Origin: Clostridium neonatale
GTDB lineage: Bacteria > Bacillota > Clostridia > Clostridiales > Clostridiaceae
Length of the DNA stretch: 63,508 nt
Assembly: GCF_001458595.1 (NCBI RefSeq)
Contig: NZ_LN890327.1
Span: 768,761 to 832,268 of the forward strand
Reading direction: 5' to 3'
Part shown: positions 18,328 to 27,202 of the stretch, piece by piece
How the letters are laid out: the number at the start of each line of letters is the position of its first letter
Position numbering within the stretch: position 1 is the stretch's first letter
Made by a program: the position numbers and the translations under genes
Notes under the pieces: generated by a model
What the model saw: the letters and a program-made list of their open reading frames with translations, nothing else
Told to the model about the DNA's origin: nothing
Databases searched by the model: none

Positions 18328-18527
18328 CGTCCTTTATTTAGAATAACTTTTATCTCTCATTAAATATGTATTCAGATTTTTTTCAAAGGTGCTAAATATT
18401 AAAAGTATTTATTTTAAATATTTAGAAAAAGAAATTTTATAATTATATTAAGAATTATGTGGTGATAAATATACAATAAATAAAAAATATTATATAATTA
18501 CCCATATATAAAACTAGGAGGATTATA

Positions 18528-19199
18528 ATGCTGAAAATGTTAATTATAGAAGATAATGAAAATATAAAAAAAGAATTAATAGATTTTTTATCAAAGTATG
18601 GGTATGAGGCTTATGGAATAGATGACTTTAAAAATATTATTAATTTATCAGTAGAGAGTAACCCTGATTTGATTTTATTAGATATAAATCTTCCATATTA
18701 TGATGGATACTATGTGTGTAGAGAAATAAGAAGAATTAAAGATATACCGATAATTATTGTAACAAGTAGAGATAGTGATATGGATGAAATTATGAGCATT
18801 AATTTTGGAGCAGATGATTTTATAACAAAACCATATAACACTCAGGTATTACTTGCAAGAATAGGTGCTGTTCTTAGAAGAACGAAAGCGCAAGTTTTAG
18901 AACAGGATTTCATTGAGCATAATGGATTGAAGTTAAATATTAGCAAAGGAGAAATAACTTTTAATAATAATACTACAGATTTAAGCAAAAACGAACTTAA
19001 AATTTTAGCATGCTTAATGAAGAATAAAGGGAAAATAATGAGTAGGGAAGAGTTAATGGATTATTTATGGAGTTCAGATCTTTTTATTGATGATAACACT
19101 TTATCTGTTAATATAACAAGGCTTAGAAAAAAGCTAGATGATATAGGCTTTAAAAATGCAATAGAGACTAAGAGAGGGCTAGGATATATTTTGCTATGA
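18528..19199 (+). CDS. OmpR-family response regulator (BceR-like)
   Basis: A 223-residue two-component response regulator. The receiver domain (1-120) has the acidic pair EDN, the phospho-acceptor Asp in LILLDINLPYYDG, the Thr/Ser switch in IIVTSRD, and Lys in FITKPYN. The C-terminal winged helix (130-223) ends RLRKKLDDIGFKNAIETKRGLGYILL. Its stop overlaps the start of the kinase gene by four bases. The regulator-kinase pair is of the Bce type that senses flux through a dedicated ABC transporter when cell-wall antibiotics bind. That transporter appears 3 kb downstream. AGGAGG precedes the ATG. Confidence 0.92.
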   Translation: MLKMLIIEDNENIKKELIDFLSKYGYEAYGIDDFKNIINLSVESNPDLILLDINLPYYDGYYVCREIRRIKDIPIIIVTSRDSDMDEIMSINFGADDFITKPYNTQVLLARIGAVLRRTKAQVLEQDFIEHNGLKLNISKGEITFNNNTTDLSKNELKILACLMKNKGKIMSREELMDYLWSSDLFIDDNTLSVNITRLRKKLDDIGFKNAIETKRGLGYILL

Positions 19200-20185
19200 A
19201 AATAAAAAATTATATTGTATCAAAAATTCCATATTTAATAATAAATTTAGTTATTTATTTTTTATTAGTAGCTCTTTTAAAAGTAGCTAGTACGCCAGAA
19301 ATTATATTATTTTTAATATTTATGATTTGGTTTGTACCTCTAATAGTTTATATGGTATTAGAATACATAAAAGAAAGAAGATTTTATGGAGAAATAATCA
19401 GCATAACTGAAAAATTGGATAAAAAATATTTGTTGGCTGAAGTAATAAAGAAGCCTAATTATTATGAAGGTGAAATCTTTTATAATGCGTTAAAAGAAGC
19501 AAATCGAAATATGCATGAAGAAGTTAATTTCTATAAACATCTTCAAAGTGAATATAGGGATTATATAGAAACATGGGTTCATGAAATTAAAACACCTATA
19601 GCATCGGCTAAGCTTATATTAGAAAATAGCTATATAAAAGAAAAAATAGCTTTAATTGATGAAATAAGTAAAGTAGATCAGTATATAACACAGGCGTTAT
19701 ATTATTCAAGAAGCACAGATGTAAGCAATGATTATATTGTAAGAGAATTTAATCTTGAAAATATAATTAATGAATGTATTAGGGATAATAGAAGGGATTT
19801 TATCAATAAAAAAATAGCAGTAAATATTGAAAACATAGATATAAAAGTAACTAGTGATCAAAAATGGATTAAGTTTATCATAAATCAGATAATTATAAAT
19901 TCCATTAAATATAGTAAAAAAGAAAGAGGTTATATAAATATATATTCATTAGAAAATGAAAATAATAAAATTTCTTTGATAATAGAAGATAATGGTATTG
20001 GAATACCTAAAAGTGATATTAACAGAGTCTTTGATAAGGGCTTCACTGGAGAAAATGGGCGTGTGCATGGAAAATCTACTGGAATAGGATTATATCTTTG
20101 TAAAAAACTCTGCACTAAATTAAATATAGAGATTAACTTAAAGTCAGAAGTTAATAATGGGACAAGAGCGATAATTAACTTTTGA
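19196..20185 (+). CDS. Intramembrane-sensing histidine kinase (BceS-like)
   Basis: A 329-residue sensor kinase with only two membrane spans (about residues 11-30 and 35-55) and almost no extracellular loop. That is the layout of BceS-type kinases, which sense through their partner transporter. The phospho-acceptor His is in ETWVHEIKTPIASAK. The ATPase domain shows N-box IINQIIINSIKYSK, G1 IIEDNGIGIP, F-box RVFDKGFTGENGR and G2 HGKSTGIGLYLCKKL. It overlaps the regulator by four bases. The usual next genes, ATPase and permease, lie at 23172 and 23929, beyond an intervening receptor and a repeat element. Confidence 0.92.
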   Translation: MKIKNYIVSKIPYLIINLVIYFLLVALLKVASTPEIILFLIFMIWFVPLIVYMVLEYIKERRFYGEIISITEKLDKKYLLAEVIKKPNYYEGEIFYNALKEANRNMHEEVNFYKHLQSEYRDYIETWVHEIKTPIASAKLILENSYIKEKIALIDEISKVDQYITQALYYSRSTDVSNDYIVREFNLENIINECIRDNRRDFINKKIAVNIENIDIKVTSDQKWIKFIINQIIINSIKYSKKERGYINIYSLENENNKISLIIEDNGIGIPKSDINRVFDKGFTGENGRVHGKSTGIGLYLCKKLCTKLNIEINLKSEVNNGTRAIINF

Positions 20186-20428
20186 TGCTTGAATATTAAG
20201 GTAGAGGAGCAGTAAAAAAATATGCAGAATGAAGAAAAAAGGATTACAATTTATTTTGTAATTTAGAAAATAATGAACATATGATATTTTTTATAATATA
20301 GAAGAAGGAACTCTGTTATTATTAAGTTTATAGCAAAAATTTTAATATTTTGCAAAAAAAATTATAAAAAACTTGAAAAATAGTAAATAGAAAGATATAA
20401 TAAATTAGGTATTTATTACAAAACAAGG

Positions 20429-20473
20429 GTGTTTTAAGGTTTAGATAAAAATTGACCTTAAAGCACTATATTT
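20429..20473 (+). terminator. Terminator between the Bce kinase region and the chemotaxis receptor
   Basis: A 12-bp stem with one mismatch (GTGTTTTAAGGT, 20429-20440, against 20455-20466) is followed by TATATTTTTATT. It lies in a 359-base spacer between 20185 and 20545 that otherwise shows no gene. Confidence 0.7.
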
Positions 20474-20544
20474 TTATTAATTAGAAGTAAAATTTTGTTA
20501 TATTTATGAACAGAATTTTATTGAGCAGTACAGGAGGGGGCAAT

Positions 20545-22254
20545 ATGAAACTTAAATTAAAAGGAAAAATTTTATTACTAGCATTGATACCATTAGCAGT
20601 ATTAGGCATATCTTTAGGGGGCTTCACTTCATTAAATGTTAGAAATACGATACAAGATATGTCCAAGCAGCAATTAAAAGTAGCAGCACATTCAGCATTA
20701 AAAACATATGATATGATTAATAAAGAAGATTATACAGTATTATCAAATGGTAAATTAGGTAAAGGGTATAAATTTGTAGTTTCTAATTATAGTGAAGAAA
20801 TAGACTATTTAAAGCAAAATACTAATATAGAATATACATTTTTTTATGGAAAAGATATAGTATCAACCACAATGAAAGATGATAGAGGCAACAGATTACT
20901 AGGCTTTGAAGCTGAGGATGAAGCAATTATAGCTGTTTTGACTAATAATGAGGAATATTTTAGTACACATACTCTTATTGGAGATAAAGAATATTATGGA
21001 TATTATATACCTATAAAACAACCAAGTACTCAAGCGGTAGTGGGGATGTTTTTTGCAGGAATACCAAAAGCTGATATGGATTCTTCTATATTAACAGTAA
21101 TAATAGGAAATGTTACAAGCACTTCTATCGTTATTATAATTGCAATACTTCTAATTTTAATTTCTATGAGTATGATTATAAAAAGTCTTAGAAGAAGCGT
21201 AGTCAATCTGGAATTAGTTTCAAAAGGAATACTAAATTCGAAATTAGATAGTAAAGATTTAAAGAGAAAAGATGAGATTGGTGATATTGCACGAGCAACA
21301 GAAGATGTTAGGAATTCCATAAAAGGTATAGTGCAGAACATAACAGACACAACTAGTACATTAATAGATTTTGCATCAGATTTGAGGGAAAAATCTAATA
21401 AGTCAAGCAACATGACAAAAGAAGTTGAAAAGACTGTAGAAGAAGTTGCACAGAGTTCTACTAATCAAGCTGAAAATACCCAATCAGCAGCAGAGAGTGT
21501 TATGGTGATTGGTGAAATGGTAGAAAAGAGTGTTATAAATGTTAAGGAACTATATAAGAATTGTGAAAATATGAGTAGACTAAGAAATGAAGTTTTAGAT
21601 ATTCTAGATAATTTAAGTGATGCAAATGAAAGAACTAAAAATGCAATTAATACAATTTCTGCAAAAACACAAAATACTAATAATTCAGTTGAACATATAA
21701 AGAAAGCAACAGAATTAATTACAGAAATAGCATCAGAAACTACATTGTTAGCTTTAAATGCGAATATAGAAGCAGCTAGAGCAGGAGAACATGGTAAGGG
21801 ATTTGCAGTTGTAGCTAGTCAAATTCAAGAATTAGCTAATCAGTCAACTGAATCAGCTAAGAAAATAGAAATTATAATAAAAGATCTTATAATAAATTCT
21901 AATGATACTGTAGAGACTATGAAAAAAGTTGAAGACATTATAGAAGTTCAGAATAATAATGTACATAAGACTAAAGATACTTTCAATGTGTTTAATGAAG
22001 GAATTAACATAACAAATCAAAGTGTTAAAGAGATAAGCGATAATGTAGGAACTTTAGATAATTCTAGAAAAGAAATTGTTGAAGATATACAAATTCTTAC
22101 TTCTATAGCAGAAGAGAATGCAGCTAGTACAGAGGAAACTGCTGGAATATCAGCAGAGCTTAACAAAATAATGAATGATGTATATGAATCAGCAAATAAA
22201 GTAAATGAAATTAGTGACAAATTATCAAATGAGATTAATATTTTCACAATTTAA
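20545..22254 (+). CDS. Methyl-accepting chemotaxis protein with single-Cache sensor
   Basis: A 569-residue receptor. Membrane spans lie at about 8-27 and 187-213, enclosing an extracellular single-Cache domain of about 160 residues ([20 protein letters not shown], then [19 protein letters not shown]). A HAMP segment and a long signalling coil follow, with the CheA/CheW hairpin tip [20 protein letters not shown] and [19 protein letters not shown]. The frame opens at an ATG at 20506, but AGGAGGGGG at 20532-20540 fixes the start at 20545. The gene lies inside what would otherwise be a contiguous Bce module. Its TAA coincides with the left end of the hairpin element. Confidence 0.9.
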   Translation: MKLKLKGKILLLALIPLAVLGISLGGFTSLNVRNTIQDMSKQQLKVAAHSALKTYDMINKEDYTVLSNGKLGKGYKFVVSNYSEEIDYLKQNTNIEYTFFYGKDIVSTTMKDDRGNRLLGFEAEDEAIIAVLTNNEEYFSTHTLIGDKEYYGYYIPIKQPSTQAVVGMFFAGIPKADMDSSILTVIIGNVTSTSIVIIIAILLILISMSMIIKSLRRSVVNLELVSKGILNSKLDSKDLKRKDEIGDIARATEDVRNSIKGIVQNITDTTSTLIDFASDLREKSNKSSNMTKEVEKTVEEVAQSSTNQAENTQSAAESVMVIGEMVEKSVINVKELYKNCENMSRLRNEVLDILDNLSDANERTKNAINTISAKTQNTNNSVEHIKKATELITEIASETTLLALNANIEAARAGEHGKGFAVVASQIQELANQSTESAKKIEIIIKDLIINSNDTVETMKKVEDIIEVQNNNVHKTKDTFNVFNEGINITNQSVKEISDNVGTLDNSRKEIVEDIQILTSIAEENAASTEETAGISAELNKIMNDVYESANKVNEISDKLSNEINIFTI

Positions 22255-22959
22255 ATAAGGGACGTACAAAGTTTAGAATGAAACAACCGAAATAAAGCTC
22301 TTATGTATGGCTCGCTTGCTACAAAAATGACGCTAAGAATTCAAACATGCAGACCTTGCATGTTTGAATTCTTAGCGTCATTTTTGAATGCAAGACACCG
22401 CCAACATAAGAGCTTTATTTCTTTGTCTCATCTAAATTCATAGTATCGGTATTATTATTGCTATACATAAATACATTTTTAATTTAAGGAATAGTTATTT
22501 ATAGATGTTAAAGATTCAAAAAGTTAATATTTTACCATTTTTTAAAGGATATCAATTTATAGATATCAGAATATAGGTTCTTAAGAATTTGCTTATTTAT
22601 TGGGAATTACATAACTTTTATAAGCATCTTCATAAATTACTATAATTGATAGAAAACTATATTTTTAGGTATTGGATATTTATCAAAATATAAATTACAT
22701 TAAGTAATAAGTTTAGAGATAAACAAAGAAATCCAATATATGAATATGTGTAGTATTGTATTGGAAATTTCAGCTTTTAAATTCTTTGGCAGAGGCTGTT
22801 CCAAAATTGTTTGTCCAAAAACTTGCTTTATGGAGCAAACATTTTTGGGTGCATCCTCTGCCATTAGAATTTTTAGATGAAATTTCCCTACAATCGAGCA
22901 TATCATATATTGGATTTCGGTTGTTATCCACTAAATTCTGATTCCACACAATATATTTA
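22252..22959. mobile_element. MITE-like hairpin element A-C (about 708 bp, non-coding)
   Basis: The ends are inverted: TAAATAAGGGACGT..GTTTAG..CAACCGAAAT on the left, and ATTTCGGTTGTTATCC..CTAAAT..TATTTA on the right (22914-22959). Module A (22280-22421) is a nested hairpin: arms AAATAAAGCTCTTATGT (22290-22306) with 22404-22420, and a perfect 28-bp inner stem (22323-22350 with 22358-22385). Module C (22711-22942, opposite orientation) has arms CCAATATATGAATATG / CATATCATATATTGG. It also has the conserved core 22792-22857, closed by TGGCAGAGG (22787-22795) and 22855-22863. An AT-rich spacer between the modules contains an R1 copy. No transposase is present. Confidence 0.75.
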
Positions 22960-23091
22960 TCTTCTATAATACAGATATTTTTTTTATCTTTCAAAAATGT
23001 AAGGTTAATGAAAGATACTTCAATATGAAAAAGCTATTAAATTGTTTAAAATAAACTTATAAGTTAGAAATAAATATGAGGGATGATTGTT

Positions 23092-23145
23092 ATGAGAAAG
23101 AAAAAAATTAGTTATTCCTTATTAAGAATGCTTTTACAAAAGTAA
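23092..23145 (+). CDS. Possible 17-residue leader peptide before the Bce ATPase gene
   Basis: MRKKKISYSLLRMLLQK is encoded at 23092-23145, preceded by GAGGGATGA (about 23079). It ends 26 bases before the ATPase start. It is basic and could be a translated leader, or it could simply be the remnant of an upstream gene displaced by the hairpin element. Support is limited to the ribosome site and position. Confidence 0.3.
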   Translation: MRKKKISYSLLRMLLQK

Positions 23146-23171
23146 TTTTCAAAATTAGGAGGAATTAAAAA

Positions 23172-23939
23172 ATGGAAAGTATTTTAAATGTAGTTAATAT
23201 AGAAAAGTATTATGGAAATAAAGATAATGTAACAAAAGCTATTGATAATATAAGTTTTAGAGTTGAAAAAGGTGAATTTGTTGGAATAATGGGGCCATCA
23301 GGAAGTGGTAAAACAACACTTCTTAATTGCATATCTACAATAGACAATGTAACAACAGGCTCTATAGTTATTGATAATGATGATATTACAAGATTAAAAG
23401 GCAGAAAGTTAGAGGATTTCAGAAGAGAAAAATTGGGATTCATATTTCAAGATTTTAATTTGCTAGATACATTAACTGCTTTTGAAAATATATCATTAGC
23501 TCTTACTATTGCAGGGAAGAAGGGCAAAGAAGTTAAAAAATTAGTAGATAAAGCAGCTGATAGTCTTGATATTAAAGAAGTTCTTAATAAGTATCCATAT
23601 CAGATGTCAGGTGGTCAAAAGCAAAGAGTTGCAGCAGCAAGAGCAATAGTAAATAATCCTAAATTAATTTTAGCTGATGAGCCAACTGGAGCATTAGATT
23701 CTAAGTCAGCAAGATTATTATTAAATTCTATTGAAAATTTGAACAAAGATCTAGAAGCAACTATTTTGATGGTAACACATGATGCCTTTACAGCTAGCTA
23801 TGCAAATAGAATTTTATTTATAAAGGATGGAAAAATATTTAATGAACTTGTAAGGGGTGAAGACAGTAGAAAAGAATTTTTTAATAAAATTATTGATGTT
23901 GTAACTGTTCTTGGAGGTGAAAGTAAAGATGTACTTTAA
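23172..23939 (+). CDS. Bce-type ABC transporter ATP-binding protein
   Basis: A 255-residue ABC ATPase of the MacB/BceA class. Walker A is GPSGSGKTT, the Q-loop FIFQDFNLLDTLT, the signature MSGGQKQRVAAARAIV, Walker B LILADEPTGALDSKSA, and the switch His MVTHDAFTASYANRI. BceA-type proteins pair with a large FtsX-like permease to detach peptide antibiotics from cell-wall lipid targets and to activate the partner kinase. The AGGAGGA ribosome site is well placed. Its end overlaps the permease start by 11 bases. Confidence 0.93.
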   Translation: MESILNVVNIEKYYGNKDNVTKAIDNISFRVEKGEFVGIMGPSGSGKTTLLNCISTIDNVTTGSIVIDNDDITRLKGRKLEDFRREKLGFIFQDFNLLDTLTAFENISLALTIAGKKGKEVKKLVDKAADSLDIKEVLNKYPYQMSGGQKQRVAAARAIVNNPKLILADEPTGALDSKSARLLLNSIENLNKDLEATILMVTHDAFTASYANRILFIKDGKIFNELVRGEDSRKEFFNKIIDVVTVLGGESKDVL

Positions 23940-25959
23940 AATGGCAGTAAATAATGTAAAAAAAAGTTTTAAAGATTATGCAGTTTACTTTTTGACATTA
24001 ACATTTGCGGTATGTATATTTTATAGCTTTAATTCAATTAATTCACAAACAATGGTGGTAGAGATGAATTCATTGCAAAGAGATTATATAGATTTAATGA
24101 ATCAATTTATGTCTATTTTATCAGTTGGTGTTTCTGTAATACTTGGAAGTTTAATAATATATGCAACAAACTTTTTGATAAAAAGAAGAAACAAAGAATT
24201 TGGAGTCTATATGACTCTTGGTATGAGAAAAAGATCAATGTCAATAATATTATTCTTTGAAACTTTATTTATAGGTTTAATATCTCTTGGAATTGGTTTA
24301 ATACTAGGACTTATTTTGTCACAAGTTTTATCAGTATTTACAGCAAAATTATTTGATGTTGAGATGACTAAATATGTTTTTTCAATATCTATTGAGGCAA
24401 TTGTAAAAACAGTAGTATATTTTGGAGTAATGTATGTAATTGTAATGATATTTAACATAATTGTTATATCGAAATATAAATTAATAGATCTGCTATATGT
24501 AAATAAAAAGAGTGAAAAAATAAAAATAAAAAATCCATATATATCAAGTATATTTTTACTTCTATCACTTATGCTTATTGGAATTGCGTATAAATGCATA
24601 ACCATATCGGAATTAGATTTTTATACAATACAGTTTAAAATAGCAATTGCATTTGGAATTATAGGTACAATATTATTTTTTTATAGTGCTTCATCACTTA
24701 TGATATTAATATTACAAAAGAATGATAATTTATATTTAAATGGATTAAACGCTTTTACAATTAAGCAGATTTCAAGTAAATTCAATACAAATTTTCTTTC
24801 GATGAGTGTAATATGTTTAATGTTATTAGTTACTATAGGAAGCTTAGCATCAGGATTAAGTGTAAAAAATTCCATGGAGCAGGGATTAGAGAAAAATACT
24901 CCAGTCGACGTATCAATTCTTTGGGAGAGTAATGATTCTAAAAATAATTTTAAAGATATTGATTTGTTAAAGGAAAGTGTAAAGAAATATGATCTTGATT
25001 TAAGTAAGATGAGATATTCCATTCTTTCAGCTTACTCAATAAATTTTGATTTAAAGAGCTTATTATATAACTATGCAGAGAGCGATGATAAACGTGAAAT
25101 GCTTAATTACCCTATTGCGAGTCAGGCGGATTTTATAACTATATCAGATTATAATAATTTTAGAAAATTAAGAGATTTAGATCCAATAGTATTAAATGAA
25201 GATGAAGTTATAATAAGCAGTAACTATTCCTCTATGATTGATATGGTTAAAAATTATTTAGATAAAAATAAAAAAATAAAAATTGAAAATAAAGAATATA
25301 AGATAAAAAATGATAAATTGCTTGAAGAATCTTTTTTTAATATGCCAATTGCCATAAATGTTTTTTCTATAATTGTTCCAGATAATACTGTAAGTGAGAA
25401 TAATAAGATTGCTGAAGCTTTAAATTTTAACATAGTAGGAGATAGTAAAGAAGAAGAGTTAGAAGGGATAATGGATAAATTGTTATTGGATAGAAATAAC
25501 AATAGTAAGAAAGAAGATTTTTATATAGATGGATATACTCGTGAAATGTGTTATACAGAGAATAAAGGTTTATCTGCCATACTTCTATTTATAGCAATTT
25601 ATATAGGAATAGTATTTCTTTTAGCAAGTGCAGCAGTATTATCACTTCAGCAGTTATGTGAATGTAATGATTCATTAGAGAGGTATATATCATTAAATAA
25701 AATTGGAGCAAGTAAGAAGATTATTAATAAAAGTATATTTAAGCAAGTATTAACCTTCTTTTTATTTCCATTAGCTTTAGCATTAGTACATTCTTATGTT
25801 GGAATAAAAACTGTAAATAGTTATCTTCTTGCATTAGGAGAAAGTAATAAAATTTATCCTATGTTAATCACAGCCTTAATATTAGTAATTGTATATGGTG
25901 GATATTTATATGCCACATATATATCTTATAAAAATGTAATAGATAATGAACTTAGTTAG
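23929..25959 (+). CDS. Bce-type FtsX-like ABC permease
   Basis: A 676-residue permease. It has one N-terminal span in VKKSFKDYAVYFLTLTF, a first FtsX set (about residues 55-160), more central spans, a large extracellular domain of roughly 200 residues (about 315-530), and three C-terminal spans. This is the BceB/VraE layout, in which the extracellular domain binds the peptide antibiotic or its target. The frame opens at a TTG at 23911, but GGAGGTG at 23913-23919 lies inside that extension. The ATG at 23929 (MYFKMAVNNVKKS) is the likely start. It forms the transporter half of the split Bce module with the kinase and regulator at 18528-20185. Confidence 0.92.
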   Translation: MYFKMAVNNVKKSFKDYAVYFLTLTFAVCIFYSFNSINSQTMVVEMNSLQRDYIDLMNQFMSILSVGVSVILGSLIIYATNFLIKRRNKEFGVYMTLGMRKRSMSIILFFETLFIGLISLGIGLILGLILSQVLSVFTAKLFDVEMTKYVFSISIEAIVKTVVYFGVMYVIVMIFNIIVISKYKLIDLLYVNKKSEKIKIKNPYISSIFLLLSLMLIGIAYKCITISELDFYTIQFKIAIAFGIIGTILFFYSASSLMILILQKNDNLYLNGLNAFTIKQISSKFNTNFLSMSVICLMLLVTIGSLASGLSVKNSMEQGLEKNTPVDVSILWESNDSKNNFKDIDLLKESVKKYDLDLSKMRYSILSAYSINFDLKSLLYNYAESDDKREMLNYPIASQADFITISDYNNFRKLRDLDPIVLNEDEVIISSNYSSMIDMVKNYLDKNKKIKIENKEYKIKNDKLLEESFFNMPIAINVFSIIVPDNTVSENNKIAEALNFNIVGDSKEEELEGIMDKLLLDRNNNSKKEDFYIDGYTREMCYTENKGLSAILLFIAIYIGIVFLLASAAVLSLQQLCECNDSLERYISLNKIGASKKIINKSIFKQVLTFFLFPLALALVHSYVGIKTVNSYLLALGESNKIYPMLITALILVIVYGGYLYATYISYKNVIDNELS

Positions 25960-26075
25960 AGGGAAAGATGGTTTATGTTAATATCATTATAATAAAAATT
26001 ATAAAATTAATTATTTATATTATAAATTTACTAATTTAATAAAATAAGTTAAGTATATTAAGACAATTTATGTTT

Positions 26076-26113
26076 ACGTATCTTTAAAGTATATTTTTAA
26101 AGATACGTTTTTT
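26076..26113 (+). terminator. Terminator after the Bce permease
   Basis: A 13-bp perfect stem (ACGTATCTTTAAA, 26076-26088, with 26096-26108) followed by a T run, 117 bases after the permease stop. The rest of the 278-base spacer holds no recognisable gene. Confidence 0.85.
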
Positions 26114-26237
26114 CTATTAAAATAACCAAAAATCTGATATTATTAGTTTTATATGGCATATTTGGATAAAATAAAAGTTTTATATATAACATGATAATTT
26201 TGAAAGTATAAAATAAATGAAACTAAGGAGTGAATTT

Positions 26238-27082
26238 TTGGTGAATGATTATACTAATATATTAGAAGTATATGAAATGTTTTTAGAAAACCTTCCATTT
26301 GCAGTATGGATTGAAGATATAGAGTTCAAAATATTGTATTTGAATAGTCTATATGAAAAGACGTATGGTGTAAAATATAATGAAGTAATTGGAAAAAGTA
26401 ATGAAGAAGCATTTCCAAAAGATTTAGCTAAAATATATAATGATCAGATAAAAGAATGTATAACAGAAAATTCTAATGTATCAAAAGAGCTGAAGAAAAA
26501 CTTTATAGAAAGAAACTTTTGGAGAAGAAAAGTTTTAAAAGTACAATTATGGAATCTTTACAGAAAAGCGTAGAGGAAAAGAGCTTGGAAACTAGGGAAC
26601 ATACTGAAAGAGTAACAGAATATGCACTAAACATAGGAAGGGTTATGAAGCTAAAAACTTCTGAATTAGATGAACTAATATTATCAGCAGAGCTTCATGA
26701 TATGGGCAAAATTGCAATTAATGAAGAAATACTTTTGAAAAAGGGAAATCTTACAGATGAAGAATTTGAAATAATGAAAGCTCATGCAGAAAAAGGGGAT
26801 AGAATAATAAATGCTTCTAGTGAACTTGTAAATGTAGCTAAATGTGTATTAGCACATCATGAAAAATATGATGGAACAGGGTATCCATTAGGATTAAAGG
26901 GGAAAGAGATACCTGTTATAGCAAGAATAATAAATGTGGCTGATTCTTATGATGTAATGACTCATGATAGAGTTTATAAAAAAGCTATAAAAAAAGATGA
27001 TGCTATTAGAGAACTAAAAAGATGTTCAGGAAGTCAGTTTGATCCAGATATAGTTGAACATTTTATAAAACATATTAAATAA
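26238..27082 (+). pseudogene. PAS / HD-GYP phosphodiesterase gene broken by a frame change and likely deletion
   Basis: The first part (TTG at 26238 or GTG at 26241, after AAGGAG) encodes a PAS start: FLENLPFAVWIEDIEFKILY, then YGVKYNEVIGKSNEEAFP. It stops at 26573. In the next frame, text beginning KRAEEKLYRKKLLEKKSFKS leads into a complete HD-GYP domain, with REHTERV, AELHDMGKI and HHEKYDGTGYPLGLKGKEIP. Such proteins degrade cyclic di-GMP. The C-terminal strands of the PAS fold are missing at the junction, so a deletion of roughly 50 residues with a frameshift is likely. The HD-GYP part (to 27082) might still be made from a TTG at 26519, but no ribosome site supports this. Confidence 0.7.
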
Positions 27083-27138
27083 ATATATGAAAAACATACA
27101 TATATATATAAAGGTTATAAATATAGTACAGTTATGAT

Positions 27139-27167
27139 TTGACAATCATTTTGTGTAGATATAAAAT
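27139..27167 (+). promoter_or_regulatory. Promoter of htpG
   Basis: TTGACA (27139-27144), a 17-base spacer and TAAAAT (27162-27167) lie about 35 bases before the htpG ATG. No CIRCE-type inverted repeat is visible. Confidence 0.6.
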
Positions 27168-27202
27168 ATCTTTTAGAGAAAAAAATAGAGGAGTGGTTAT
27201 AT

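Noticed and set aside
22700..22994. Open frames of 60-75 codons inside hairpin module C on both strands
   Set aside because: They mirror each other because the DNA is palindromic; there is no ribosome site and the same DNA recurs as a non-coding repeat.
27100..27200. CIRCE operator before htpG
   Set aside because: No TTAGCACTC-type inverted repeat is present; only a standard promoter is seen.
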